Shown: positions 9,246 through 17,745 of the stretch, piece by piece | How positions within the stretch are numbered: the stretch's first letter is position 1 | Layout: the number at the start of each line of letters is the position of its first letter | The notes under the pieces: generated by a model | What the model was told of the DNA's origin: nothing | What the model saw: only the letters and a program-made list of their open reading frames with translations | The model's database searches: none | Source of the DNA: Nocardia neocaledoniensis | GTDB taxonomy: Bacteria; Actinomycetota; Actinomycetes; Mycobacteriales; Mycobacteriaceae | DNA length: 64,000 nt | Assembly (NCBI RefSeq): GCF_003182135.1 | Contig: NZ_QGTL01000006.1 | Span: forward strand, 285,836 to 349,835 | Direction: 5' to 3' | Program-made: the position numbers and the translations under genes

Positions 9246-9896
9246 TCATTTCTCCGAATCGTGTTGGTCGATAGGGGTTTTGGTCGTGCGGGCGAGGGCG
9301 TCGATGAGCTCGCTGCCGACGTGATGGACATCCAGCGGCACCGCTTCGGTCAGGCGGGCGCGCCGTTGCGGGGCGGGGTCGAAGGGGCTGAACTCGGCGA
9401 GTTCGCTGAGTTCGCGTTCGATGAGCTCGTCATGCCAGCCGATCTCCCACACGTGTTCGGCCAGGTCTTGCACCACCGCGCGGTAGCGGCGCACCGGTGC
9501 CGGGACTCGGCCCGGGCGGGCGGCACTGAGCACGACGCCGACGACCTCGACGCCTTCGGGTGCTGCTCCGGCGTGCCATTCCCGCAACCGGTCCGCGCAA
9601 GCGATCAGCCCTGGCAGGCACAACCGTGCCGCCACAACGACACGTTGGGTGGTCTGTGGCGAGCCCGGCCAGGACTGTTCGCAGTCCGCAGCGGGCGCCC
9701 ACCACCGCGCCAGCGTCGAGGTCCCTGCTCCCCCGTGAGCGCCGACGATCGCGACCGCCGGTGGGTGCGCTCGGGTCGTCGGCAGCGGTTCTACGCGGAT
9801 ACCGGCCGCGCGGCGTGGCAGGGTCACCGTCACCGGGTCCAACCGGCGGCCCCCGATCACGGCTAGGGGATGCTGCTGGAGGGTCGATGCGGGCAT
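9246..9896 (-). CDS. ParA/MinD-like P-loop protein (DUF6668-type)
   Basis: 216 residues with a deviant Walker motif GAHGGAGTSTLAR near residue 54, as in ParA/MinD-like ATPases. The second lysine of the classic KGGxGKT signature is missing and Thr/Ser occupies its place. Similar short proteins occur in actinobacterial conjugative elements (DUF6668 by my recollection). A role in positioning or assembling the transfer machinery is possible. The degenerate motif may mean weak or lost ATPase activity. Start overlaps the upstream stop by ATGA. Confidence 0.6.
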   Translation of the reverse strand: MPASTLQQHPLAVIGGRRLDPVTVTLPRRAAGIRVEPLPTTRAHPPAVAIVGAHGGAGTSTLARWWAPAADCEQSWPGSPQTTQRVVVAARLCLPGLIACADRLREWHAGAAPEGVEVVGVVLSAARPGRVPAPVRRYRAVVQDLAEHVWEIGWHDELIERELSELAEFSPFDPAPQRRARLTEAVPLDVHHVGSELIDALARTTKTPIDQHDSEK

Positions 9897-10549
9897 CAGC
9901 TGCCTCGCTTCTGGATGTTGGTGATAACCAACCCGGCTGGCGGTGTGGCGGCGACGTTGATCACCTGCAGGTAGTCGAAACGGCGGCCGTCGGGGTGCAG
10001 TTCCACCAGGTGGACCTCGGCGGTGTTCTCCGCGATGGGGGTGATGCCGACGCAGTGGGTGGTGCCGGCCGGCAGCGCGGTGATCGCGGCGGCCAGCGGT
10101 TCGAGCGTGATTCCGGCCTGGGGGGTCACCAAGCGCAGCGCGTCCTCAGCGCTGCGTGTGACGTAGTAGGCGTATTCGAACGCCGCGATCACACCGGCCA
10201 GAGTCGTGGTGTCCCCGGCCCCGGCTGTCACGGTTTGTGCGGTCAGTCCGGTACAGGCTCGCGCGGTTGCGGCGACTGTCGAGGTGGGAGTGATCGAGGT
10301 CGTGGGTGTTGCGGAGGCGGCGGGGTCGGTGTGGTCGCTGCCCGCCATGTCCACCGCGACCGCAGCGACCGCGCCGGTGAGGATCCCAGCGGCGGCGCCG
10401 AGCGCGACGATGCGCGACCGGCGCGGTCGTGTGGCTCGGCGGTGGACGTGCTCGCCGAGCAGCCGTGGCTCCTCTGGATCGGGTTGTGGAGTTACTGGTT
10501 TGTTGAGCCAGTCGAGGCCGTGGCTTCGGCTCAGGTCGTCGGTGGGCAT
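9896..10549 (-). CDS. Single-pass protein with extracytoplasmic NTF2-like domain
   Basis: 217 residues from the ATG eight bases after GGAGG; the GTG three codons upstream overlaps that ribosome site. A basic cytoplasmic N terminus is followed by a membrane segment (about residues 47-68), a Thr-rich linker and a domain of about 130 residues with two Cys. Its order of helices and strands resembles the VirB8-like proteins downstream. Likely another envelope component of the transfer apparatus. No family name can be assigned from sequence alone. Confidence 0.55.
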   Translation of the reverse strand: MPTDDLSRSHGLDWLNKPVTPQPDPEEPRLLGEHVHRRATRPRRSRIVALGAAAGILTGAVAAVAVDMAGSDHTDPAASATPTTSITPTSTVAATARACTGLTAQTVTAGAGDTTTLAGVIAAFEYAYYVTRSAEDALRLVTPQAGITLEPLAAAITALPAGTTHCVGITPIAENTAEVHLVELHPDGRRFDYLQVINVAATPPAGLVITNIQKRGS

Positions 10550-10595
10550 GGTGTTCACCTCCTCGCTCGGTCAGGTGGTTCGGTTGGTGGTCGGG

Positions 10596-10668
10596 CCCTT
10601 CGGAGCACGCCGCTGGGAAGAGCCACTGATCAGGGGGAAGGAACCAGGGCCCGTCGTGCTCCGAAGGG
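10596..10668 (-). promoter_or_regulatory. Long perfect inverted repeat in transfer operon intergenic gap
   Basis: Two perfect 14-base arms (10596-10609 and 10655-10668, CCCTTCGGAGCACG and its complement) enclose 45 bases. It fills the 120-base gap after the cutinase-like gene. It could be an attenuator, an mRNA-stabilising stem, or a protein-binding site; no U-tract follows. Confidence 0.5.
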
Positions 10669-10670
10669 GT

Positions 10671-12179
10671 CTAGGGGTGCGCCATCGGTGGACTGGTCGT
10701 CGCCGATAGCGAACCGGTCTGTGTGACAGTCGGTTTCGCAGTGGTGGACGAGTGCGTCGGTTGTTCCGTTGGAGACGGCGTCGCGGCGCTGAGGTCGCGG
10801 GCGATCGCGGTGAACCACGCCGTCGTCGCGGCCAGCGGGGTGTCACCGCCGGTGGTAACCGAGACGGTGCTGTAGCTGCTGCGTCGCCCGGTAGCGTCGC
10901 TGTATTGGGCGGTCGCGGAGGTGGTGTAGAGGTCTTGCGGGTCGGTGATGGTGGAGGTGATCGCCTCGAAGGCGTCGTTGACCCAGGTACTGATCGACTG
11001 CGGCGGCACCAGACCCACGACGGCATCGGCAACTTTCGTGCCGAGCACCGCGACCGCGGCGGCAGGGTTCGACAGACCCACAGCGGCGAGTTCGGCGATC
11101 GTCGCCGCGGTGAACACTTTCTGGGCCACCGAGACCACGGCGTTCAGCCCGATCGTGCCGATCTTGAACAGTGCAGACAGTGCGTCGGACTCCGTCGGTG
11201 TGGTGGCTGTCGGTGAGGAAGCGGCGGCGATGCGCTGGCCGAGGGTTCGGTTCGGTGTGTAGGACAGTTGATCCAGGCTGGTGCCGGTGAGGTCGTCGTT
11301 GACGACCCCGACCGCGGTGGTGAACGCGGTCGAGGCCAGTGCTTGGGCGACCGTGGCTATCGCGGCGACCGGGTCCTTGCCCTCGGCTTGGCCGGTGATG
11401 TTGGTGACCGCGGTCCGCAACGGGCTCCCGGACTGAACATCGCACGTCGCGTCACCGGCCACACACAGATCAGCCACCCGACCGACCAGGGCCCCGTAAT
11501 TTGTCGGGGTGGCAGCGGCGGCGATCCCCGCCCCGGACAATCCGATGTTGGTGAGCTCGATCTTGGCCACCTCGGTCCCAGCGGTACCGGGCGCCGCGGA
11601 CGGGACCGCAGCGTTGTCGGTGCCAGGTAGGGCCCCGGCCGCTGCCCGGCGCGCAGGGTTGGCCAGCAGCGCCACCGCGGCGACCTTGTCGGCCGGGACC
11701 CGCGACTGACCGTTCCCGGCCTTCTCCGCGAAGGTTGTTGCTGCGGCAGCGCCTTGGGCGTATCCCGCGACCGCGATCTGAGTCGATGAGCATCGGTCGA
11801 TGACCTCTGCGGCGCGTTGTTCGATCTGCTCGGCCGCTGCAGTGACCGCGGCGGGATAGTTCGTCGAGTCCACCTCGGCGCCGACAACGATGTAGGACCG
11901 CTCGATCACCGCGCCCACCGCGGCACCCAACCGGCCGAACGCTTGACCCAGCACCCCGGTGTCACCGGTGTCGACAGAGGTCGATGCGCCTTCCTCGCCG
12001 CTCTGGACACCCAGCACGTACAACGCCGGGCAGGCAGCGGCGGCGGGTTCACGCGAGGTCGTCGTCGGCGCCGGCACACTGGTGGTTTCGGCCAAGGCGG
12101 GGGCGGTCCCGATGACCATCACGGTCAGCCAGGTGGCCACGATCGCGAGCGCTCGGCGCCCGGTAGTGCTGTGGTTCAT
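10671..12179 (-). CDS. Secreted cutinase-like protein with nucleophile Ser replaced by Ala
   Basis: 502 residues. A clear signal peptide ends near ALAE (residue 31). A cutinase-family core follows with CPALYVLGVQSG and paired Cys. The nucleophile motif reads GYAQG at residues 139-143, so the catalytic Ser of GYSQG is Ala141 (codon 11757-11759). The C-terminal 200 residues are Ala/Thr-rich without a known domain. The homologous gene two places upstream keeps GYSQG. It is therefore probably a non-catalytic, perhaps structural or lipid-binding, envelope protein. GGAAG precedes the ATG. Confidence 0.75.
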   Translation of the reverse strand: MNHSTTGRRALAIVATWLTVMVIGTAPALAETTSVPAPTTTSREPAAAACPALYVLGVQSGEEGASTSVDTGDTGVLGQAFGRLGAAVGAVIERSYIVVGAEVDSTNYPAAVTAAAEQIEQRAAEVIDRCSSTQIAVAGYAQGAAAATTFAEKAGNGQSRVPADKVAAVALLANPARRAAAGALPGTDNAAVPSAAPGTAGTEVAKIELTNIGLSGAGIAAAATPTNYGALVGRVADLCVAGDATCDVQSGSPLRTAVTNITGQAEGKDPVAAIATVAQALASTAFTTAVGVVNDDLTGTSLDQLSYTPNRTLGQRIAAASSPTATTPTESDALSALFKIGTIGLNAVVSVAQKVFTAATIAELAAVGLSNPAAAVAVLGTKVADAVVGLVPPQSISTWVNDAFEAITSTITDPQDLYTTSATAQYSDATGRRSSYSTVSVTTGGDTPLAATTAWFTAIARDLSAATPSPTEQPTHSSTTAKPTVTQTGSLSATTSPPMAHP

Positions 12180-12211
12180 CGGTTTGCTTCCGGTCGTTGG
12201 CGAGTGGTGGT

Positions 12212-12246
12212 GCCTGCCCGCACCGGAGGGGGTGGTGCGGGCAGGC
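12212..12246 (-). terminator. Perfect 13-bp GC-rich hairpin between lipase-like and cutinase-like genes
   Basis: Arms 12212-12224 and 12234-12246 (GCCTGCCCGCACC and complement) are separated by nine bases just after the lipase-like stop. The stem is strong but lacks a T-run, so it may attenuate transcription or protect the upstream mRNA instead of stopping it fully. Confidence 0.5.
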
Positions 12247-12256
12247 GGTCAGATGG

Positions 12257-13393
12257 TCAGTTGGTCGGGTTCAGGCCTTGATGGCGCGGCGGTCGCGCGA
12301 ATCCGGTGCGCAGGGCGGTGAGGACGTCGGGGACGCCAAGGTCGGCCGCCCCGAGGTGGGTGACGTCGAATTCCGACCAGGACACCGCCACGTCGCGGGA
12401 GCTGTACTCGGCGAACAGAGCGCGGCCGGACTCGATCGGCACCAGCCCGTCGAGCAACCCGTGATACAGGTGAATCGGAACCAACGGTGTTGAGGTGCCA
12501 AGGTTTTCGTGGGTGAGGATGTAGTGCCAGACCGGGTCGTTCCAAGGGTCCGGACGCTCGCACCAGGCCGCCAGCGGCGAGAGGAACTCCACCAGCAACG
12601 CGTCCAGGTCGGCCTCCGACGCCGCCCGAACCGCCCGGACACCGACATCGGTGAGCAGGTGATCGACCGGCAGATGCGCATACGCGCGCGCCAACCCGAC
12701 CATCCCCGCGAACGCCAACCCCGACCACGGCCCACCGTCGAGGGTCTCGATGAGTGCGCCGGGATCGCGGATCACCGCACCGGCCGCCACAGCGCGCAGG
12801 TCGAGGTCCGGGGCGTAGGCGGGCTGGTATTCGGCGGCCGCGGCGGCGACACGGCCACCGTCGGCGTAACCCCACACAGCAACCGGTGCTTGGAGTTTCG
12901 GCTCGTCGGACTGAGAGTTGATCGCGCGTGCCAGGTCCAGCGCTGCGTGGGCGCCGGCCTTCTTGGCCAGCCAATGATGCGGGCCGAGCCCATGGATGCC
13001 CAGGCCCACCCCGTCGGGGACCGCGACCCGCCAACCCTGCACGAGAGCGGCGGCGATACTGCTGGTGTCGGGTTCGTTCCCGTCGACCAGCAACTGCGAA
13101 GGCGCGCAGCGGCCACCCAGGCCGTGAAAGGGCGGGCAGTACACGACCACCGGCGTCCCCGAGATCGCGCTCTCGGACGCCACGGCCGGTTCCAGCACGA
13201 TGCCCGAGGCGGGCACCGCGATTCCGAAGGTGGTCTTGGTCGTGTAGACCACTTGCCAGGCGCGCCGCAGGCCAGCGATGTGGGGCACCATGACCTCGCG
13301 GGTACGCAGGACCTGCCCGGGGCTGTCGAACCCGATCGCGGTGTTCGCACGGAAGGGGTCCGCAGTGGCGCCGGTTGTCCCGTTGCCGGTCAT
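12257..13393 (-). CDS. Secretory-lipase (LIP) family protein lacking the nucleophile Ser
   Basis: 378 residues from an ATG that overlaps the upstream cutinase stop (ATGA). Length, the VVVYCPPFHGLGGRCAPS strand and oxyanion region, and the C-terminal YHGLLDGLVPIESG and DVTHLG segments (putative Asp and His) match LIP-type secretory lipases. The nucleophile motif is WGYADGG, with Ala177 (codon 12863-12865) where the family has Ser. No clear signal peptide is visible at this start. Catalysis on esters is unlikely by the normal mechanism; binding of lipids or a scaffold role is an inference. Confidence 0.7.
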   Translation of the reverse strand: MTGNGTTGATADPFRANTAIGFDSPGQVLRTREVMVPHIAGLRRAWQVVYTTKTTFGIAVPASGIVLEPAVASESAISGTPVVVYCPPFHGLGGRCAPSQLLVDGNEPDTSSIAAALVQGWRVAVPDGVGLGIHGLGPHHWLAKKAGAHAALDLARAINSQSDEPKLQAPVAVWGYADGGRVAAAAAEYQPAYAPDLDLRAVAAGAVIRDPGALIETLDGGPWSGLAFAGMVGLARAYAHLPVDHLLTDVGVRAVRAASEADLDALLVEFLSPLAAWCERPDPWNDPVWHYILTHENLGTSTPLVPIHLYHGLLDGLVPIESGRALFAEYSSRDVAVSWSEFDVTHLGAADLGVPDVLTALRTGFARPPRHQGLNPTN

Positions 13394-14622
13394 GACCGTG
13401 ATCCCGCGATGTCGTGGGCCAACGCCGTCATCCAGGCGATGCCCGAGTTCAACTGTCCGGTCAGGGCGTAGCCGTTGTGGCGTCCGACCGTGTCGGCGAA
13501 CCGCAGCCACGTCACCGGGTTGATCAGCTCGGTGTTCTCGGCAGCAAGCTGCCCCCACGCGGCAGAGAGTTGGGCGAGCAATCTGGGCAACAGCACCAGC
13601 GGGTTCGCCGCGACCGTCGCGACGATCTCGTTCCACCGTGCCGTCGCGGCACCGGGATCCGGAACTGGTGTGCGGGGGTCACCGGCATCGACGAGCCGCT
13701 GCCCCAAACCCGCTTGGGGCGCGTAGTCGACAGTGCCTTCACCGAGGTGGAAGTCGTGGAGTACCACGGTGTTCCAGGCCTCGCCGAGCGCCGAGGAGAA
13801 CGCGTTGCCCAGCGTGGACAGGCCTGCGGCGGGATTGGTCAGATCCGCCTGGGCGAAGAGCTGCGCACCCAACCGCAGTACCGAGGCCTGGCCGGGGGCA
13901 GAGCAGGCGAGGTCGCCGTCGCTGCAGATATCGGCAACCCGCCCGACGAGGGCTCCGTAGCCTTCGCCGGTGGTCGCGATCCCCGCCCCGCCCGCCGGGG
14001 CCGCGAGGACCTGCACGGCCGAGACCGCCGCACCGGAAGTACCGGGTGCGGGATCGGGCACGGTCTGGCCCGGCCGACCGGGAAAGACCGGTTCGAGTTC
14101 GCCACGATCCGGGTTGGCATACAACGCGATCCCCGCCACACGATCAGCGGGGACCGGCCCGTGACCCGCGCCGACATCGCGGGCGAAGCTCGCCATCGCC
14201 TGGGCGCCCTGGCTGTAACCGACACCGGCGAGCATCGTGTCCGGGCACGCCTCGACCACTTGCAACGCGGCCGCGTCGAGGTTGGCCCGCGCACCCGAAA
14301 CCGAAGACACATACGGGTCAGAGCCCCCACCAGGGACGATGCCGCCGAACCCCGCGTCGTAGCCGATGTAGGCGCGCTGTACGAGGGCAGGCACCGCACC
14401 CACAACCGGCCCGATCAACGATCCGACGACTCCGGTGTCCGCGAGCGGGTCGGCGGTCGGTGAGGATTGCCCGGTGCCCTGAACACCGAGAATGAACAGG
14501 GCTGGGCACCCGTTGATCGGCACCGCGACCGCGGGAGCCGCCGGTGCGACCGTGGTGAACAGCGCTGCCCCCACCGTCGCGGCAGCAACGGCCGCGACAC
14601 GTCGTGTGCTACCGGTGGTCAT
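13390..14622 (-). CDS. Secreted cutinase-family esterase
   Basis: 410 residues. A twin-basic hydrophobic signal region ends near VAVP (residue 35), followed by NGCPALFILGVQGTG and the intact nucleophile motif GYSQG (Ser137). Cys pairs typical of cutinases are present. About 200 residues follow the catalytic core. Mycolate actinomycetes use such enzymes on lipid esters of the envelope. ATGA junctions couple it to the genes on both sides. It is the only member of the cutinase/lipase trio here that keeps the catalytic Ser. Confidence 0.8.
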   Translation of the reverse strand: MTTGSTRRVAAVAAATVGAALFTTVAPAAPAVAVPINGCPALFILGVQGTGQSSPTADPLADTGVVGSLIGPVVGAVPALVQRAYIGYDAGFGGIVPGGGSDPYVSSVSGARANLDAAALQVVEACPDTMLAGVGYSQGAQAMASFARDVGAGHGPVPADRVAGIALYANPDRGELEPVFPGRPGQTVPDPAPGTSGAAVSAVQVLAAPAGGAGIATTGEGYGALVGRVADICSDGDLACSAPGQASVLRLGAQLFAQADLTNPAAGLSTLGNAFSSALGEAWNTVVLHDFHLGEGTVDYAPQAGLGQRLVDAGDPRTPVPDPGAATARWNEIVATVAANPLVLLPRLLAQLSAAWGQLAAENTELINPVTWLRFADTVGRHNGYALTGQLNSGIAWMTALAHDIAGSRS

Positions 14623-15515
14623 TGACCGACTCCGACGCCGGCACCGAATCCCGCACCGATCGTTCCACCGACCGCCGCACCGACAGCACCAGCCGGTACC
14701 CCAAGGATCGCCGCGCCCGCGGCAGCTCCGGCGGCAGCACCCAGGGCGGTACCCGCCACTCCGCTGGTGACTTGCCCGATGATGGGAACCGGGATGACGA
14801 TGCCGACGGCGGCCCCAGCTATTCCACCGACTGTGCCGCCGATCAGCCCTCCGGCTACCGCGCCCACCGCAGCCGCGGGGGCGCCGAGCACGGTCGCACC
14901 GGCCGCGCCGCCTACAGCGGCACCGCCCAGGGTCGCGCCGCTGACACGGTCGGAGCGCCCGGCCGGGATACCGACCGAGTCCAGTGCTGTCGCGATCTGC
15001 GCCTCGGCACCGGCGGCGGTGTTGTTGATGGTGTCGCGGACTTCCACCGGAAGCCAGTCCGGGCTCGGCGTCTGCCACTCACCGATCCGGATCGTGTTCT
15101 CCGGCGGCACGATCGGCGCGACCGGCTCCACCGCAACGGGCAGATGCAGTTCCTCGATCCGTACCGGTTCCACCGGCTCATCGACCTCGGGGGCGGGACG
15201 GGCCTGTCCGGTGCGAATCTGTTGGGGCTGTTCGTAATACACCGGCGGCGACGGCTCCGGTGCCGGTTCGGGGGCCGGTTCGACGGGAGGCGGCGGAGCG
15301 GGCGTTTCGGTACCGGGTTGGGCCGGGCTGGTCACACCTCCTTGGTCGGCCACGGTGGCCGCGGGTGGGCTCGCGTGGGCCGTGGCCGGGGCCGACACGG
15401 CAACCGCGACAGGAATGGCGGCGGCCAGCAGCAGGGCGCTACCGCGGCGAGTCAACCGGGCGCCGAGGTGAGGTTGTTCGGCGTTCGAGTAGGTGGTCGA
15501 GGGGGATTCAGGCAT
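14619..15515 (-). CDS. Secreted Gly/Ala-rich repetitive protein (insoluble-domain type)
   Basis: 298 residues. A signal peptide (residues about 25-48, ending ATAHA) is followed by a Pro/Glu-rich linker and a conserved short block ENTIRIGEWQTPSPDWLP. The last 110 residues are glycine/alanine-rich glycine-zipper-like repeats (GGAVGG, GAAAGAA), likely membrane-inserting. Similar Nocardia/Rhodococcus proteins are annotated as insoluble-domain proteins. It is the second gene from the promoter side of the transfer operon. An envelope or mycomembrane pore-like role is speculative. Confidence 0.65.
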   Translation of the reverse strand: MPESPSTTYSNAEQPHLGARLTRRGSALLLAAAIPVAVAVSAPATAHASPPAATVADQGGVTSPAQPGTETPAPPPPVEPAPEPAPEPSPPVYYEQPQQIRTGQARPAPEVDEPVEPVRIEELHLPVAVEPVAPIVPPENTIRIGEWQTPSPDWLPVEVRDTINNTAAGAEAQIATALDSVGIPAGRSDRVSGATLGGAAVGGAAGATVLGAPAAAVGAVAGGLIGGTVGGIAGAAVGIVIPVPIIGQVTSGVAGTALGAAAGAAAGAAILGVPAGAVGAAVGGTIGAGFGAGVGVGQ

Positions 15516-15658
15516 GACGGAGAGACCCTTTCTCGATGAAGGGTTGAGATGCAGGAAGTGCCGCTGACGTTGCGCGGCAAATGAATTCGAGCCGCCCGCT
15601 TGGAGAGGCCCGGCCGGGCGGGCGGCCGCCTGGCCGGGGTACCTCTACGGGGCGGGTC

Positions 15659-15766
15659 TCACAGCAGGTGCAGGGCCAGGTTGAGCACGTTGCCGGCCAG
15701 CGCCAGGCCGTTGCTGAGCAGCGCCAGCCCGGCGTTGATGTAGCTGGCGATCACGATGGGATCCAC
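15659..15766 (-). CDS. 35-residue hydrophobic peptide at the head of the transfer operon
   Basis: A GTG preceded by AAAGGAC opens a frame of 35 codons ending in TGA. The peptide begins VDPIVIASYINAG and continues as one Leu/Ala/Asn-rich hydrophobic helix to a Leu-Leu end. It is too short for ordinary gene calls. Spacing from the ribosome site and its place as first gene downstream of the divergent regulatory region support translation. It could be a membrane peptide, a leader peptide or a pilin-like element. Confidence 0.45.
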   Translation of the reverse strand: MDPIVIASYINAGLALLSNGLALAGNVLNLALHLL

Positions 15767-16159
15767 AGGATGTCCTTTCTCGAATGCATGGAGTGGCTTG
15801 CACTTTCCATCCAAGCCACGAAATCCCTTGGGCCGCTAGGTTCTTAACTGATCGAGTTTTGATAGATCACAAAATGATCAGTTAAGGAAGAGCGGCCTGT
15901 GCAGCAGATTCGCTTTGACGCATCAAGAAATGTTTCTTACCGCGCAACAGAATTCGCCTTCCGCAGCGGTCCCATCGTCACCGGGTAGCCTTACCTATGA
16001 GGTTGTCATGAACATGCCTGTCCACGATTCGGGCAGCTGCGGGCTAACTTGCCGCCCGAAACGCCCTCTGGTAGACCTGGTCTCGTCACGAAGTCGAAAT
16101 ACTCCGTTCAAACCACTCAATCTGTGACTTCCGTCACTACCTCCCGGGGGGGAGATGCA
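15767..16159. promoter_or_regulatory. Divergent control region between transfer operon and XRE regulator
   Basis: A 390-base gene-free region lies between the leftward operon and the rightward regulator. It contains a perfect 11-base inverted repeat CTTAACTGATC (15843-15853 with 15876-15886, 22 apart) and an 8-base one GTGGCTTG (15793-15800 with 15812-15819). The AT-rich 11-base pair is a good candidate operator for the adjacent XRE protein, controlling the switch between silence and transfer. A rightward promoter near 15915-15945 is possible. Confidence 0.55.
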
Positions 16160-16981
16160 ATGAACGACCGAATTTCACGACCCCACAAGGGACGTCAACG
16201 TCGACGTGCTCCCAACCGACCACGGGTCTCGATCCCCGACCTCGGTACCACCATCGGATGGATTCGAGACGATCTCGGGCTCACCCAGACCCAGGCAGCC
16301 GCAGAGCTCAACCTCAGCGCCGTTCACCTGGGGCGTTTCGAACGCGGCGATTCCAAGCCGCCTTCCGACACGCTCGAGAAGATCATTATCGGCTTGCGCG
16401 TGGACAGAGCCATGGCTTCACACCTTCGTGAGCTCGCCGCCCCCGCGATCACGCTGGCGCCACCCGATGCCTTGCGCAGGTATGTCCGAGCCGAGAAGTC
16501 GCTCATGCTCAACCTCGACCTGTTCCAATCCCGCGCCATACCAGCGGCCTTCATCGACCCGTTCTGGAATGTGCTGGCGCGCAACGACTTGTTCGCCGAG
16601 GTCTTTCCCGGTATCGACGACACCAGCTCGATCGCGGTGTGGATGTTGAGTGAGCAGGGCAAGAGCGTGGTCGTCGACTCCGAATCCGAAGGCTCCTGGA
16701 CGGTTGCGATGCTGAAATCCGCCCTGGGCCGTCACCGGAGCTCAGCTCAGGCCGCAGAGCTCGTTTCCGTTCTGACACCGATCAGCGACGCTCGGCGACT
16801 GTGGGCAGCCAGCGTGAGCGTCTCCTATGGTCGCGATTCACGGTGCCTGTTGCACGCCTACGATGCCGACCGCAAGCCGGTGTCCTACCTGCTGTCAATG
16901 ACCGACGGGCTGCTCGCCCACCACGTCCAGCTCATCACAGTCACGCCAGAAGTGGCGTGTCCGCGGCCCGAACTCAACTAG
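16160..16981 (+). CDS. XRE-family regulator with MmyB-like ligand domain
   Basis: 273 residues from an ATG behind a GGGGGGAG ribosome site. An N-terminal helix-turn-helix (about residues 25-80, LGLTQTQAAAELNLSAVHLGRFERG) is followed by a domain of about 170 residues. Its segment around FIDPFWNVLARNDLF resembles the PAS-like MmyB domain common behind actinobacterial XRE heads. It is divergent from the transfer operon and upstream of excisionase and integrase. It is the likely master switch of the element. A strong hairpin follows its stop. Confidence 0.75.
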   Translation: MNDRISRPHKGRQRRRAPNRPRVSIPDLGTTIGWIRDDLGLTQTQAAAELNLSAVHLGRFERGDSKPPSDTLEKIIIGLRVDRAMASHLRELAAPAITLAPPDALRRYVRAEKSLMLNLDLFQSRAIPAAFIDPFWNVLARNDLFAEVFPGIDDTSSIAVWMLSEQGKSVVVDSESEGSWTVAMLKSALGRHRSSAQAAELVSVLTPISDARRLWAASVSVSYGRDSRCLLHAYDADRKPVSYLLSMTDGLLAHHVQLITVTPEVACPRPELN

Positions 16982-16992
16982 CCACCAGCAAC

Positions 16993-17039
16993 ATCCGCCT
17001 GGTGCAGCGGCGACACTACCGCCGCTGCACCAGGCGGAT
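16993..17039 (+). terminator. Perfect 20-bp hairpin after the XRE gene
   Basis: Two perfectly complementary 20-base arms (16993-17012, 17020-17039) with a 7-base loop lie 12 bases after the stop codon. Stem strength and position fit a transcription terminator for the regulator, although no long T-run follows. Confidence 0.75.
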
Positions 17040-17463
17040 CTTGTGATCGGTCACAGAGGCGAAGTCGTCGGGCTGTGCGCGAGAGTCGGCACCAATTTCG
17101 CAGCGCTAGCAGAAAATTGGTGGCGAACTTCCACAATTTCAGGTTTCCTGGAGACGGGAAGAGTCATTGATCGGGCCGAAAGGTGCCCGATGCAATTCCA
17201 CGAAAGCACTACCCATCTCCCTCTGCTCCCTCTGCGCGAGCGTTTTCTCGCGGTGCTATCGGGAGTCATCGCAGCCCCTCACCGCGGGCAGTTTTGGCCC
17301 ACGGACAGGTGCGCGCGTGGCCGCGATTCGAGCACTCTCCCTTCCGATTCACACAGCCTTCGGGACTGCGCGTTCCACCGCCTCCCGAAGAGGAATGCGA
17401 GTTTTCTCCGCGATTGCCCCGCACCTCTGAGGTACGGCGGCCTGCACCGCGCACCGCTGATCG
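17040..17463. other. Gap between XRE terminator and excisionase
   Basis: About 420 bases without a convincing gene in any frame. It presumably carries the promoter of the xis-int pair. No repeat or attachment-site-like element could be recognised. Confidence 0.4.
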
Positions 17464-17745
17464 ATGTCCACTACGACCAGCGACGCACCGATGCGTGACG
17501 ATCCTTCGACCCCGAACCCGACCCCGGCGCCGCTGCGTCGGTGGGTCAACACGAGAACTGCCGCCGAGCACCTCGGCGTCCACCCAGAAGTGCTGCGGCG
17601 CTGGGCCCGCCAACCAGGCCAGCACACCTGGCTGCCCAAACCTATCCGAGTTGGGAGGGAATTCCGTTGGGACATAGACGAACTCGAATCCGCCCTGGCG
17701 AACTCGGGCGGCGAGCCACCCGAGCACGACGGTGAGCCGGGGTAG
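17464..17745 (+). CDS. Excisionase-like winged-helix DNA-binding protein
   Basis: 93 residues with a MerR/Xis-type helix-turn-helix: NTRTAAEHLGVHPEVLRRWAR followed by LPKPIRVGREFRWDIDELE, the wing and recognition pattern of phage and ICE excisionases. It overlaps the integrase gene by 14 bases. It would direct excision of the element. A decayed copy of the same gene type is found near 24.3 kb. Confidence 0.8.
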   Translation: MSTTTSDAPMRDDPSTPNPTPAPLRRWVNTRTAAEHLGVHPEVLRRWARQPGQHTWLPKPIRVGREFRWDIDELESALANSGGEPPEHDGEPG

